Part shown: positions 42,826 through 51,228 of the stretch, piece after piece | Position numbering within the stretch: position 1 is the stretch's first letter | Layout of the letters: every line of letters starts with the position of its first letter | The notes under the pieces: generated by a model | Seen by the model: only the letters and a program-made list of their open reading frames with translations | The model's database searches: none | Told to the model about the DNA's origin: nothing | Made by a program: the position numbers and the translations under genes | Origin: DASWED01 sp036394995 | GTDB lineage: Bacteria > Actinomycetota > UBA4738 > JACQTL01 | Length of the DNA stretch: 64,000 nucleotides | Assembly (NCBI GenBank): GCA_036394995.1 | Contig: DASWED010000105.1 | Location: forward strand, 59,612 to 123,611 | Direction of reading: 5' to 3'

Positions 42826-43305
42826 GTGCGCTGTCCGTGGTGCGGACGGGAGAACGACAAGGTCGTGGACTCCCGCCTGTCCGACGGCGGCGCGGCCATC
42901 CGCCGCCGGCGGGAGTGCCTCGCGTGCAAGCGCCGGTACACCACGTTCGAACGGGTGGAGGAGCTGGGGCTGACCGTGGTGAAGCGGGACGGGTCCAAGG
43001 AGCCGTACGACCGCCAGAAGGTCGTGTCCGGGATCTCGAAGGCCATCGTCAACCGGCCGGTGACGGCGGCGCAAGTCCAGAACGTGGCCTCCCGCGTGGA
43101 GGAGCGCCTCCGGCGCAAGGGCCCCGTCGTGACCACCCAGGAGGTGGGCGTGGAGGTCCTGTCGGGCCTGGCCAAGCTGGACCAGGTGGCCTACATGCGG
43201 TTCGCCAGCGTCTACAAGGACTTCCAGCAGCTCACGGACTTCGAACGGGAGCTCGGGCTGCTCCTGCAGAAGCGTGTGCCGGCGAAACGGCGGACCCGCT
43301 CGTGA
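42826..43305 (+). CDS. nrdR: Transcriptional repressor NrdR
   Basis: ATP/dATP-sensing repressor of ribonucleotide reductase genes; 159 aa. The N-terminal zinc ribbon (RCPWCGRENDKVVDSR ... CLACKRRYTTFE, four Cys) and the ATP-cone (VVKRDGSKEPYDRQKVVSGI ... VAYMRFASVYKDF) are complete. The GTG at 42826 (VRCPWCG) follows AGGAGGAGGG; earlier GTGs would put that site inside the gene. It is the first gene of an nrdR-nrdJ pair, as in Streptomyces. Confidence 0.97.
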   Translation: MRCPWCGRENDKVVDSRLSDGGAAIRRRRECLACKRRYTTFERVEELGLTVVKRDGSKEPYDRQKVVSGISKAIVNRPVTAAQVQNVASRVEERLRRKGPVVTTQEVGVEVLSGLAKLDQVAYMRFASVYKDFQQLTDFERELGLLLQKRVPAKRRTRS

Positions 43306-43312
43306 CGGCCCG

Positions 43313-43362
43313 ACCACAAGATGTAGTGGTTGGGAAGATGCCCGAGCCCAAGATATGGGATA
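43313..43362. promoter_or_regulatory. Paired NrdR boxes upstream of nrdJ
   Basis: ACCACAAGATGTAGTGGT (43313-43330) is nearly the reverse complement of the nrdR box (15 of 16 core positions). A weaker copy sharing CAAGAT lies exactly 32 bp downstream (43345-43362). Both lie upstream of the TTGACA promoter. Confidence 0.7.
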
Positions 43363-43378
43363 ATGTGTGGTGTCCCGC

Positions 43379-43407
43379 TTGACACGGCGGGGCGGGCGCA
43401 GCAGAAT
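43379..43407 (+). promoter_or_regulatory. nrdJ promoter
   Basis: TTGACA (43379-43384), 17 bp, CAGAAT (43402-43407). Transcription would start near 43414, leaving a leader of about 56 nt with AAAGGGGG before the GTG start. Confidence 0.65.
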
Positions 43408-43469
43408 CCGACGGTCGTAATCACATCGCTGTAACCCTTCCCCGCGGCGTTGTAGAAAGGGGGCCCGGA

Positions 43470-46400
43470 GTGGCAACCAGGGAGCGGGACGTCCAGTCGA
43501 AAGAGCGCGGCCTCAGGTTCTCCCGCTACTTCACGTCCGACGGGGTCCACCCGTTCGACGAGGTGGAGTGGGAAGTCCGGGACGCCGTCATCCCGAACTT
43601 CAAGGAGGGCGGCAACGCGTTCGAGCAGCGGGGGGTGGAGTTCCCCAAGGGGTGGTCCCAGAACGCCACGAACATCGTGGCCCAGAAGTACTTCCGGGGC
43701 ACCCTGGGCACGCCCGAGCGCGAGTCGACCGTCCGCCAGCTGATCGGGCGGGTCGTCGACACCATCCGCGGCTGGGGCGAGAAGGACGGCTACTTCGCCA
43801 CCACCGGGGACGCCCAGGTCTTCGCCGACGAGCTCACCCACCTCCTGGTGAACCAGAAGGCCGCGTTCAACTCCCCGGTGTGGTTCAACGTGGGCGTCGC
43901 CAACACCCCGCAGCAGTGCAGCGCCTGTCAGCCGTATGACGCGCTGGTGAGCACCCCTGAGGGCCTGGTGCCGATCGGCGAGCTGGTGGAGCGCAACGCG
44001 GTCGGTACCAAGGTGTACGACGCGGGAGGGCTCACGAGCATCGTCGCCACGAAGCACAACGGCGTGAAGGACGTCCTGAGGATCCACACGAAGTCCGGCC
44101 ATGTCCTGGACGTCACCGCGGACCACCTGGTGTGGCGGGCCGGCGGGCTCGGTTCGGGTCGCTTCGTCGAGGCCGGTCAGCTGCGCCCCGACGACAGGCT
44201 CCAGTGGCACCGTCGTGATTCGTGGGGCGACGGTGAGATCGGCGCGACCGACACGGCCGAGGCCGCGCTCGCCGGCTGGCTCCAGTCCGATGGTTTCGTG
44301 GGCCAGCACCGCGGCACCAACCGGTCACTGACGATCGAGGCGATGACGGTCACGCCCGCGGAGCACGCGTGGGTCACGGCCGCCATCGACCGTGTCTTCC
44401 CGGAGGCCCACCGTCGCGAGCGCACCGTCGAGACGCAGGACCGCTCGCTCGGTCGCCGGCGGATCCGCCTGTACGGCAACCACCTCCGCGACTTCGTGGA
44501 CCGGTGGGGCCTTCGGGCCCGCGGAGTGGAGATGGAGGTGCCGGAGCGCCTGCTCACGGCGCCGCTGCCGCTCGTGGCGGCGTACCTGCGGAGCCTGTTC
44601 CAGGCGGAGGGCTACGTGAGTGTCCGCCAGCGCTCGGCGAAGCTCGGCCTCGACATGATTTCGGAGGGGATCGTCCGCGGCGTGCAGGCCCTCCTGGCGC
44701 GGTTCGGCATCTTCAGCCGTGTGTCGTTCAAGGCCGACCGGCGGCCGGACCGGAAGGGCTGCTGGTCCCTCTCGATCCAGAATGTCGGTGACCAGAGCCT
44801 GTTCGCCGAGGAGATCGGGTTCATCGACCCGCGAAAGGCCGACAAGCTGGAGTCGGCGCTGGGTCGGCTCGGGAAGACCGAGGGCGAGACGAAGCTGCTC
44901 GAGATCGCCCGGATCGAGCCGCTCGGACCGATGGACGTCTACGACATCCAGACCGAGAGCGGCGAGTACCTGTCCGGGAGCCTCCGGGTGCACAACTGTT
45001 TCATCCTGGCCGTCGACGACACGATGTCCTCGATCCTCAACTGGTACGTCGAGGAGGGGACGATCTTCAAGGGCGGATCCGGGTCGGGGATCAACCTGTC
45101 GCGGCTGCGCTCGTCGAAGGAGCACCTGAAGGGCGGGGGAACGGCGTCCGGGCCCGTGTCGTTCATGCGGGGGGCCGACGCGTCGGCCGGGACGATCAAG
45201 TCGGGGGGGAAGACCAGGCGCGCCGCGAAGATGGTCATCCTCAACGTCGACCACCCGGACGTGGGCGACTTCGTCTGGTGCAAGGCGGTGGAGGAGCGCA
45301 AGGCCAGGGTCCTGCGAGACGCCGGGTTCGACATGGACCTCGATGGCAAGGACTCGCACTCGACCCAGTACCAGAACGCGAACAACTCGGTCCGCGTCAC
45401 CGACGAGTTCATGCAGGCGTACCAGAACGACCAGGACTGGAAGCTGAAGGCCGTCCTCACCGGGGAGACGGCGGAGACCGTCCGGGCCCGCGACCTCATG
45501 CGCGAGATCGCCCAGGCCGCCTGGGAGTGCGCCGACCCCGGCATGCAGTACGACACCACCATCAACGAATGGCACACCTGCCCGGCCTCCGGGCGGATCA
45601 ACGCGTCGAATCCGTGCTGCTTCATCGGAGAGGCTCTGGTCGAGACGACCGAGGGCGTGGTCTCGTTCGAGATGCTCGAGAAGCGAGCTTCGGCGGGTGA
45701 CGACCTGCCAATGGCTCGGTGCTATGACCCCGCCACGAGTTCCTCCCGGCTGAGGCGGATGGCCAATGTGTGGGTGGCCGGGTACACGGATCGACTCGTG
45801 GAAGTGGCAACCCACTACGGAATTCGAGTCAGGTGCACCCCGGAACACCGGTTCCTGACCCCCGGCGGTTACGTGCAGGCGCGGGACCTCGAACCCGGGA
45901 CGTCGCTGATCGCGACGAGGGGGTCCAAGGTCTTCTGGGACGAGGTCTCGTCAAGGGAAGACGTCGTGCTCGCCGATCCGATCGCCGTGTACGACCTGGA
46001 GGTCGAGGATGTCCACAACTTCGCCGTCACGAGTGACGGGTTTGGGATCCGCCACTCGCTGATCGTCCACAACAGCGAGTACATGCACCTCGACAACAGC
46101 GCGTGCAATCTCGCGTCGCTGAACCTGCTGAGGTTCGCGGACGGGGAAGGGAACTTCGATGTCGCGTCGTACAGGCACGCCATCGAGGTCGTGTTCACCG
46201 CGCAGGAGATCATCGTCGGGAACTCCGACTACCCGACCGAGAAGATCGGCCGCAACGCCGTGGCGTTCCGCCAGCTGGGGTTGGGGTACGCGAACCTGGG
46301 CGCGCTGCTGATGGCCCGGGGGCTCCCGTACGACTCCGACGGCGGACGGGCTTGGGCGGGGGCGCTGACGGCGATCATGACCGGCCACGCCTACACCACA

Positions 46401-49079
46401 TCGGCCCGGATCGCGGCGCACACCGGGCCGTTCGCCGGCTATGCGCCGAACCGCGACGCGATGCTCCGCGTGATGCGCAAGCACCGCGCGGCCGCCGACG
46501 AGATCGACGCAGAGCTCGTGCCGGAGGCGCTCCTGACCGCCGCGAAGTCCTCCTGGGACGAGGCCGTGGCCCTCGGCGAGCAGCACGGGTACCGCAACGC
46601 GCAGGCCTCGGTGCTCGCGCCGACGGGCTGCCTGGTGGGAGGCTCGCTCGTGCCGACGGAGCGCGGGCTGGTCAGACTGGAGTCGCTCGGCGACCCGGTC
46701 GGGGGCCAGTGGCAGGAGCTCGGCATCGCGGTGAACACGGACCGCGGCCCCCGGGCGGCCACGAAGTTCTACGTGAACGGGTTTGAGGCCGTGGTGACCG
46801 TCACGACTGCGCGCGGCCACCGGATCCAGGGCACGCCGCGCCATCGCGTTCGCGTCGTCGGCGACGGAGGCGAATGGAGCTGGAAGCGGTTCTCCGAGCT
46901 GGAGTCCGGCGACACGGTCCCGCTCGCGCTCGACCAGCTCATCGGTGAACCCCAGGACGTCCAGTTGCCGCCGCTGCCCGAGGCGTACTGGACGGCCGAG
47001 CGGGGCGGGTACGCCCCCCGGCGGATGACGCCGGAGCTTGCGGAGTTCGTCGGCTACTACATGGGCGACGGGTCGCTGGACTCCCGCAGCATCCGGCTGT
47101 GTGTCGACTCGAAGGACCTCGACGTCGTCGCGCGGCTCACCGTCCTCGGCAAGGAGCTGTTCGGGCTGGAGGCCCACGTCGCCGAGCGGAAGGGCTCCAC
47201 GGAGGTCGCGTTCCACTCGGTGCGGCTCGTGCTGTGGTGGGAGGCCTGCGGGTTCGCGAAGCGCGAACCGCGGCCGGGGCACACCGGCAAGGGCTACGTC
47301 CCCCACATCCCGGACGCGGTGCTGTACGCGAACGACCGGGAAGCCTACCGAGCGTTCGTCCGGGGTCTGTTCGAGGCGGATGGAACGGTGACGGTCGGTT
47401 CCCCGCACTGGTCCACCACCTCGATCGAGTTCTCGCACGACGTGCAGGCGCTCCTCCTCGCGCTGGGGTTCCCGACGACTCGAAAGATGGACGTGACGGG
47501 GTGGGGCCGGTCCGACCTCGCGGTGCTCCGCCTGCTGAACACCTCTTCGGGCGAGCGGTGGCGGGACGAGATCGGGTTCATCAGCGAGCGCAAGAACGCG
47601 GCGACCGCGACGGCCGCAGGCGAGCAGTCGGCCCGGTCCGACAAGATCCCGGTGAGCCGCGAGCTCGTGGACCGGGTGGCCCCGGAGAACGACCGCATCC
47701 GCAAGGCGATGCTCCTCGAGCTGTCCCGCTCGGGGTCGGTGTCACGCCGGATCGCGACCGAGGCGCTGGAGCGCACGCCGAACGCGGAGCTGGCCCACCT
47801 GCTCCGGTTCTTCTACGACACGGTGGCCTCGGCCGAGCTCGGCGAGGACGAGCTGACCTACGACCTCTCGGTCCCCGACAACGTCACGTACGTGGCAAAC
47901 GGGTTCGTCAGCCACAACACCATCGGATTGATGATGGACTGTGACACCACCGGGATCGAGCCCGACCTGGCGCTGGTGAAGACCAAGAAGCTGGTCGGTG
48001 GAGGTTCGATGCGGATCGTGAACCAGACGGTGCCGCGGGCTCTGGGACGGCTGGGGTACACGCCCGAGCAGGCCACCGACATCGTCGAGTACATCTCCGA
48101 GCACAACTCCGTGGCGGAGGCCCCGCACCTCAGGGACGAGCACAAGCCGGTGTTCGACACCTCGATGGGCGACAGCGCCATCCACTACATGGGCCACGTC
48201 CGGATGATGGGTGCCGTCCAGCCGTTCATCAGCGGGGCGATCTCGAAGACCGTGAACATGCCCGAGGAGGCCACGGTCGAGGAGGTCGAGCAGATGTTCC
48301 TGGAGGGGTGGAAGCTCGGCCTGAAGGCCGTGGCCATCTACCGGAACAACTGCAAGGTGGCGCAGCCGCTCAGCGCCGAGAAGAAGCAGAAGGCCGTCGA
48401 GCCCGTGGTGATCGAGGTTCCGAAGCCGGTCCGGCGGCGTCTGCCGGCCTCCCGGCCGGCGCGGACGGTGTCGTTCGCGGTGGGGGACGCCGAGGGCTAC
48501 ATCACGGCGGGGGAGTACCCGGACGACGGCATCGGCGAGATCTTCCTGAAGGTGGCCAAGCAGGGGTCCACCCTCGCCGGGATCATGGACGCGTTCGCCA
48601 TCAGCGTCTCGCTGGGCCTGCAGTACGGCGTGCCGCTGGAGGCGTACGTCTCGAAGTTCATCAACACGCGCTTCGAGCCGAGCGGGATCACGAGCGACGC
48701 GGACATCCGGTTCGCGTCCTCGCTGGTCGACTACATCTTCCGCCGGCTGGCCCTCGAGTACCTGCCGCCCGACAAGCGGGAGGCGCTCGGGATCCGGACC
48801 ATCGAGGAGCGCAAGGCCGCGAACGGCAACGGGGGCTACGGGCCGAGCGAGCACGACGAGCCGGCCCCGAAGGCCACCGCCCCCGAGGCACCGGCGGGAG
48901 AGAAGCCCGCGAAACCGGCGGCCTCGGCGCCCCGCCAGCGGGTCGATATCACCACCAGGGAGGCCGTCCAGTCCAAGGTGGCCGACGCGCCGATGTGCTA
49001 CTCGTGCGGGTCGAAGATGCAGCCCGCGGGAAGCTGTTACGTCTGCCCCAGCTGCGGCAGCACCAGCGGCTGCTCTTGA
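43470..49079 (+). CDS. nrdJ: Adenosylcobalamin-dependent (class II) ribonucleotide reductase precursor with three inteins
   Basis: Reduces ribonucleotides to deoxyribonucleotides using AdoCbl. The precursor is 1869 aa; removing inteins of 357, 152 and 430 aa leaves 930 aa, the normal size for this NrdJ type. Exteins: residues 1-152, 510-716, 869-1053 and 1484-1869. Active-site features are CFILAVDD (redox Cys), NPC|SEYM (Asn, thiyl-radical Cys, Glu), DNSACNLASLNL (second redox Cys) and APTG|TIGLMMDCD (phosphate loop). A C-terminal zinc-ribbon-like tail (CYSCGSKM ... CPSCGSTSGC) probably carries the relay cysteines. The reading frame is open throughout. Paired NrdR boxes precede it. Confidence 0.96.
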   Translation: MATRERDVQSKERGLRFSRYFTSDGVHPFDEVEWEVRDAVIPNFKEGGNAFEQRGVEFPKGWSQNATNIVAQKYFRGTLGTPERESTVRQLIGRVVDTIRGWGEKDGYFATTGDAQVFADELTHLLVNQKAAFNSPVWFNVGVANTPQQCSACQPYDALVSTPEGLVPIGELVERNAVGTKVYDAGGLTSIVATKHNGVKDVLRIHTKSGHVLDVTADHLVWRAGGLGSGRFVEAGQLRPDDRLQWHRRDSWGDGEIGATDTAEAALAGWLQSDGFVGQHRGTNRSLTIEAMTVTPAEHAWVTAAIDRVFPEAHRRERTVETQDRSLGRRRIRLYGNHLRDFVDRWGLRARGVEMEVPERLLTAPLPLVAAYLRSLFQAEGYVSVRQRSAKLGLDMISEGIVRGVQALLARFGIFSRVSFKADRRPDRKGCWSLSIQNVGDQSLFAEEIGFIDPRKADKLESALGRLGKTEGETKLLEIARIEPLGPMDVYDIQTESGEYLSGSLRVHNCFILAVDDTMSSILNWYVEEGTIFKGGSGSGINLSRLRSSKEHLKGGGTASGPVSFMRGADASAGTIKSGGKTRRAAKMVILNVDHPDVGDFVWCKAVEERKARVLRDAGFDMDLDGKDSHSTQYQNANNSVRVTDEFMQAYQNDQDWKLKAVLTGETAETVRARDLMREIAQAAWECADPGMQYDTTINEWHTCPASGRINASNPCCFIGEALVETTEGVVSFEMLEKRASAGDDLPMARCYDPATSSSRLRRMANVWVAGYTDRLVEVATHYGIRVRCTPEHRFLTPGGYVQARDLEPGTSLIATRGSKVFWDEVSSREDVVLADPIAVYDLEVEDVHNFAVTSDGFGIRHSLIVHNSEYMHLDNSACNLASLNLLRFADGEGNFDVASYRHAIEVVFTAQEIIVGNSDYPTEKIGRNAVAFRQLGLGYANLGALLMARGLPYDSDGGRAWAGALTAIMTGHAYTTSARIAAHTGPFAGYAPNRDAMLRVMRKHRAAADEIDAELVPEALLTAAKSSWDEAVALGEQHGYRNAQASVLAPTGCLVGGSLVPTERGLVRLESLGDPVGGQWQELGIAVNTDRGPRAATKFYVNGFEAVVTVTTARGHRIQGTPRHRVRVVGDGGEWSWKRFSELESGDTVPLALDQLIGEPQDVQLPPLPEAYWTAERGGYAPRRMTPELAEFVGYYMGDGSLDSRSIRLCVDSKDLDVVARLTVLGKELFGLEAHVAERKGSTEVAFHSVRLVLWWEACGFAKREPRPGHTGKGYVPHIPDAVLYANDREAYRAFVRGLFEADGTVTVGSPHWSTTSIEFSHDVQALLLALGFPTTRKMDVTGWGRSDLAVLRLLNTSSGERWRDEIGFISERKNAATATAAGEQSARSDKIPVSRELVDRVAPENDRIRKAMLLELSRSGSVSRRIATEALERTPNAELAHLLRFFYDTVASAELGEDELTYDLSVPDNVTYVANGFVSHNTIGLMMDCDTTGIEPDLALVKTKKLVGGGSMRIVNQTVPRALGRLGYTPEQATDIVEYISEHNSVAEAPHLRDEHKPVFDTSMGDSAIHYMGHVRMMGAVQPFISGAISKTVNMPEEATVEEVEQMFLEGWKLGLKAVAIYRNNCKVAQPLSAEKKQKAVEPVVIEVPKPVRRRLPASRPARTVSFAVGDAEGYITAGEYPDDGIGEIFLKVAKQGSTLAGIMDAFAISVSLGLQYGVPLEAYVSKFINTRFEPSGITSDADIRFASSLVDYIFRRLALEYLPPDKREALGIRTIEERKAANGNGGYGPSEHDEPAPKATAPEAPAGEKPAKPAASAPRQRVDITTREAVQSKVADAPMCYSCGSKMQPAGSCYVCPSCGSTSGCS
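43926..44996 (+). other. NrdJ intein 1 (LAGLIDADG type, 357 aa)
   Basis: Inserted between QQCSA and CFILAVDD. Cys1 opens CQPYDALVSTPEG; block B is TADH (about residues 64-67); LAGLIDADG helices are LAGWLQSDGFV (about 115-125) and YLRSLFQAEGYV (about 220-231); the end is SLRVHN with +1 Cys. That +1 Cys is the equivalent of Thermotoga NrdJ Cys134, one of the redox-active pair, so it serves both splicing and catalysis. LQSDG and FQAEG keep acidic residues, so the endonuclease may be active. Confidence 0.93.
45618..46073 (+). other. NrdJ intein 2 (mini-intein, 152 aa)
   Basis: Inserted between NASNPC and SEYMHLD, directly after the thiyl-radical Cys and inside the N-x-C-x-E catalytic motif. Block A is CFIGEALVETTEG, block B TPEH (about residues 74-77), and the C-terminal blocks are VYDLEVEDVHNFAV and HSLIVHN with +1 Ser. 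No LAGLIDADG or other endonuclease domain is present; the length is that of a minimal splicing domain. Confidence 0.93.
46629..47918 (+). other. NrdJ intein 3 (LAGLIDADG type, 430 aa)
   Basis: Inserted between LAPTG and TIGLMMDCD in the phosphate-binding loop. Block A is CLVGGSLVPTERG, block B TPRH (about residues 69-72), LAGLIDADG helices FVGYYMGDGSL (about 140-150) and FVRGLFEADGTV (about 243-254), the C-terminus is VTYVANGFVSHN with +1 Thr. A region of about 100 residues after the endonuclease (KNAATATAAGEQ ... LLRFFYDTVAS) makes it longer than the others. Confidence 0.93.
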
Positions 49080-49092
49080 GCTGAGGGGCACA

Positions 49093-49122
49093 GAGGGGCC
49101 GGGCGTTCGCGCCCGGCCCCTC
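49093..49122 (+). terminator. Strong hairpin terminator after nrdJ
   Basis: A perfect 13-bp stem (GAGGGGCCGGGCG and its complement) with a TTCG tetraloop, 14 nt after the nrdJ stop. No T tract follows, as is common in high-GC actinobacteria. Confidence 0.7.
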
Positions 49123-49224
49123 GCGTTCGCTCGTCGAGGTCGAACTCGGGGGCCGGTCACACTCTGCCGCTTCGCCTCGTCATACAGTTGAGGCGCTCAA
49201 CGCAGTCGGAGAAAGGAGACGACC

Positions 49225-49611
49225 ATGCCTCTCCAGGTGACTGCCATCATGATCGGTGTCGAGGACCTGGCCCGCTCCAAGAAGTTCTACGGGGAGGGTC
49301 TGGGCTGCACGATCGACCAGGACTATCCGAATTTCGTGTCGTTCAAGCTGGGTGACGGGTCGTCGTCGCTGGCCCTCTACGAACGGGAGGCAGCGGCCCA
49401 GGATGCGGGCGTCTCCTCCGAGGGATCCGGATTCCGCGGTGTCTCGTTCCACTACATCGTTCCCTCGACCGAAGCTGTGGACGAGGTCATGGCCACCGCC
49501 GTGGCGGCCGGGGCAGGGGTCGTGAAGGAAGCCGCCGCCGTTCAGTGGGGGTACTACGGGTACTTCAGCGACCCGGACGGCTACCTCTGGAAGGTCGCGT
49601 CCGGCTCCTGA
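49225..49611 (+). CDS. VOC (glyoxalase/dioxygenase-fold) protein
   Basis: A 128-aa single-domain protein of the vicinal-oxygen-chelate superfamily: IMIGVEDLARSKKFYGEGLG at the N-terminus and GYYGYFSDPDGYLWKVA at the C-terminus mark the two beta-alpha-beta-beta-beta modules. The typical first metal His is replaced (AIMIGV), so it may bind rather than transform a ligand. The ATG at 49225 follows AAAGGAG; a TACAGT hexamer about 43 bp upstream may be its -10. Confidence 0.82.
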   Translation: MPLQVTAIMIGVEDLARSKKFYGEGLGCTIDQDYPNFVSFKLGDGSSSLALYEREAAAQDAGVSSEGSGFRGVSFHYIVPSTEAVDEVMATAVAAGAGVVKEAAAVQWGYYGYFSDPDGYLWKVASGS

Positions 49612-49672
49612 CGGCGGAGCTCAACGAGACGATGCTCCGGTCGGCGTCATCGGGCGCCGCCCGGAGCGTTCG

Positions 49673-50668
49673 TCACCTCCAGCCAAGCGACGAGCGGAGT
49701 CGCCAGTACTCCTCGCCGTCCATCGCCGTCTGCTCGAGCTGCGTCAGCTCGTCCGGCCCGAGCACGAGCTCGAGCGCCCGGAGGTTCTCGCGGAGCTGAT
49801 CCGCCGTCGCCGCGCCGGAGAGGACGACGTCGGCCCAGGGCCGCTGGAGGATCGCGGCGAGGGCCACGGCGTCGACGCCGACGCCGAGCTCCGAGGCCAG
49901 GGCGTCGAGCTGGCGTCGTCTGCCCAGGATGTCCGGGTCGCGCTCGCGTGAGGTCAGCCGTCCGTTCGCCACGCCCTCTTTCACGGTCACGCCCCAGCCG
50001 GCCTCATGGGCCTCGGCGAGGGCGGGGCCGGCCGATGGCTCGAGGAGGTTCCACGTGGCTTGGACGCACCCGAACGGACTCCCGCCGCCGACCTCCACCT
50101 CCATCGCTCGCCGGATCGTCTCGGCCTGCTTCGGCCCGCTCGTGGTGAGGCCGACGGCGATGCCGCCGGCCCGGATCGACGCCAGCTCCTCGAGCACCTC
50201 GCGATCCTCGAGCACGCCGGTGTCGAGGGTCGCCGAATGGATCTGGTACAGCGCGAGGTGCTCGCCCAGGAGCGCACGGCTCTCCCGGAGCTGCCGCCGG
50301 AGGGCCTCCACGGAGTGGTCCTTCACCTCGTGGACGGGCGCATCCACCCGCCACATTCCGACGTAGCGGTACCCCCACTTCGAGCCCACGATGACCTCAC
50401 CGGGAGCGATCGACCGTTGTTGGAGCCACGACGCAAGGAACTGCTCCGCTCGCCCGTACGACCTGGCCGCATCGAGGTACCGGACGCCCGCCTCGAACGC
50501 CGCGTCCAGCACCTCGTGCGCATGCCGCTCGACGGCCCCGACGCTCCGGTCGGGTCCGAGATCCGAGTCGTGCCCGAGGTTGATGTACGCGGGTCGCCCC
50601 AGCGCGGCCAGGCCGAGCCCGAGCGGCGTCACGGACGGGCCGGTCCTCCCGAGCGGACGGCGATCCAC
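49673..50668 (-). CDS. Aldo/keto reductase family oxidoreductase
   Basis: A 331-aa (beta/alpha)8 NADPH-dependent reductase. The catalytic tetrad is visible: Asp in YLDAARSYG, Tyr in the same motif, Lys in VIVGSKWGYR and His in LYQIHSATL. The cofactor site is in LSGAATADQLRENL near the C-terminus. The insert AYINLGHDSDLG after the first strand resembles L-fucose/D-threo-aldose dehydrogenase-like members. The substrate cannot be assigned. The GTG at 50668 (VDRRPLGRTG) is the only suitable start. Confidence 0.9.
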   Translation of the reverse strand: MDRRPLGRTGPSVTPLGLGLAALGRPAYINLGHDSDLGPDRSVGAVERHAHEVLDAAFEAGVRYLDAARSYGRAEQFLASWLQQRSIAPGEVIVGSKWGYRYVGMWRVDAPVHEVKDHSVEALRRQLRESRALLGEHLALYQIHSATLDTGVLEDREVLEELASIRAGGIAVGLTTSGPKQAETIRRAMEVEVGGGSPFGCVQATWNLLEPSAGPALAEAHEAGWGVTVKEGVANGRLTSRERDPDILGRRRQLDALASELGVGVDAVALAAILQRPWADVVLSGAATADQLRENLRALELVLGPDELTQLEQTAMDGEEYWRLRSSLGWR

Positions 50669-50803
50669 GGTCCGAAGTGAAGCACGGCGCCGAGCGGACG
50701 TGACGTCGCGGCGGCCGACCCGGCCCGAGCGGGGCTTTCGACCGGGAAGGGGTCGGGCGTCCACCGCCGGCCCCTTCGGCCGTGCCGGGTAGGATGCCCG
50801 GCC

Positions 50804-51184
50804 GTGGCTTCCTATCGACCGACCGGCCTGCATCACGTCCAGCTCGCCATCCCGCCCGGCGGGGAGGATGAAGCGCGGCGGTTCTACCGTGGCGCGCTGG
50901 GTCTCGGGGAGGTCGAGAAGCCGGAACCCCTGCGGTCCCGCGGCGGGTGCTGGTTCCGGGCCGCCGACGGCTCGGTCGAGCTCCACCTGGGGGTGGAGGA
51001 CCCGTTCACGCCGGCCCGGAAGGCGCATCCGGCCATCGTGGTGACCGGGCTCGACGAGCTGCGGGCGCGTCTCGAGGATGCCGGGATCGAGATCCGCGAC
51101 GACGTCCAGCTCGAGGGCCACCGGCGGTTCCACGCGTTCGACCCGTTCGGCAACCGACTTGAGTTCCTCGAGCCACAGTCGTAG
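50804..51184 (+). CDS. Glyoxalase/bleomycin-resistance-like VOC protein
   Basis: A 126-aa protein with LHHVQLAIPPGGEDEARRFYRGALGLGEVEKP, SVELHLGVEDPF and FHAFDPFGNRLEFLEP, a canonical VOC pattern with His and Glu at metal-binding positions. The enzyme activity is unknown. The GTG at 50804 has no Shine-Dalgarno but a TAGGAT hexamer 8 nt upstream, suggesting leaderless expression. Confidence 0.85.
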   Translation: MASYRPTGLHHVQLAIPPGGEDEARRFYRGALGLGEVEKPEPLRSRGGCWFRAADGSVELHLGVEDPFTPARKAHPAIVVTGLDELRARLEDAGIEIRDDVQLEGHRRFHAFDPFGNRLEFLEPQS

Positions 51185-51228
51185 CCCCCTGTGCCGCCGG
51201 CCCCCCCGATGCCGATACCCTGAACGGG

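Noticed and set aside
43926..47918. The nrdJ insertions as assembly chimeras or separate genes
   Set aside because: All three keep frame, have complete splicing motifs and leave contiguous NrdJ sequence when removed.
49080..49224. A small RNA gene after nrdJ
   Set aside because: The conspicuous 13-bp hairpin with TTCG loop is adequately explained as the nrdJ terminator.
49225..49611. A bleomycin-resistance determinant
   Set aside because: Only the general VOC fold is seen; a usual metal ligand is missing and there is no resistance context.
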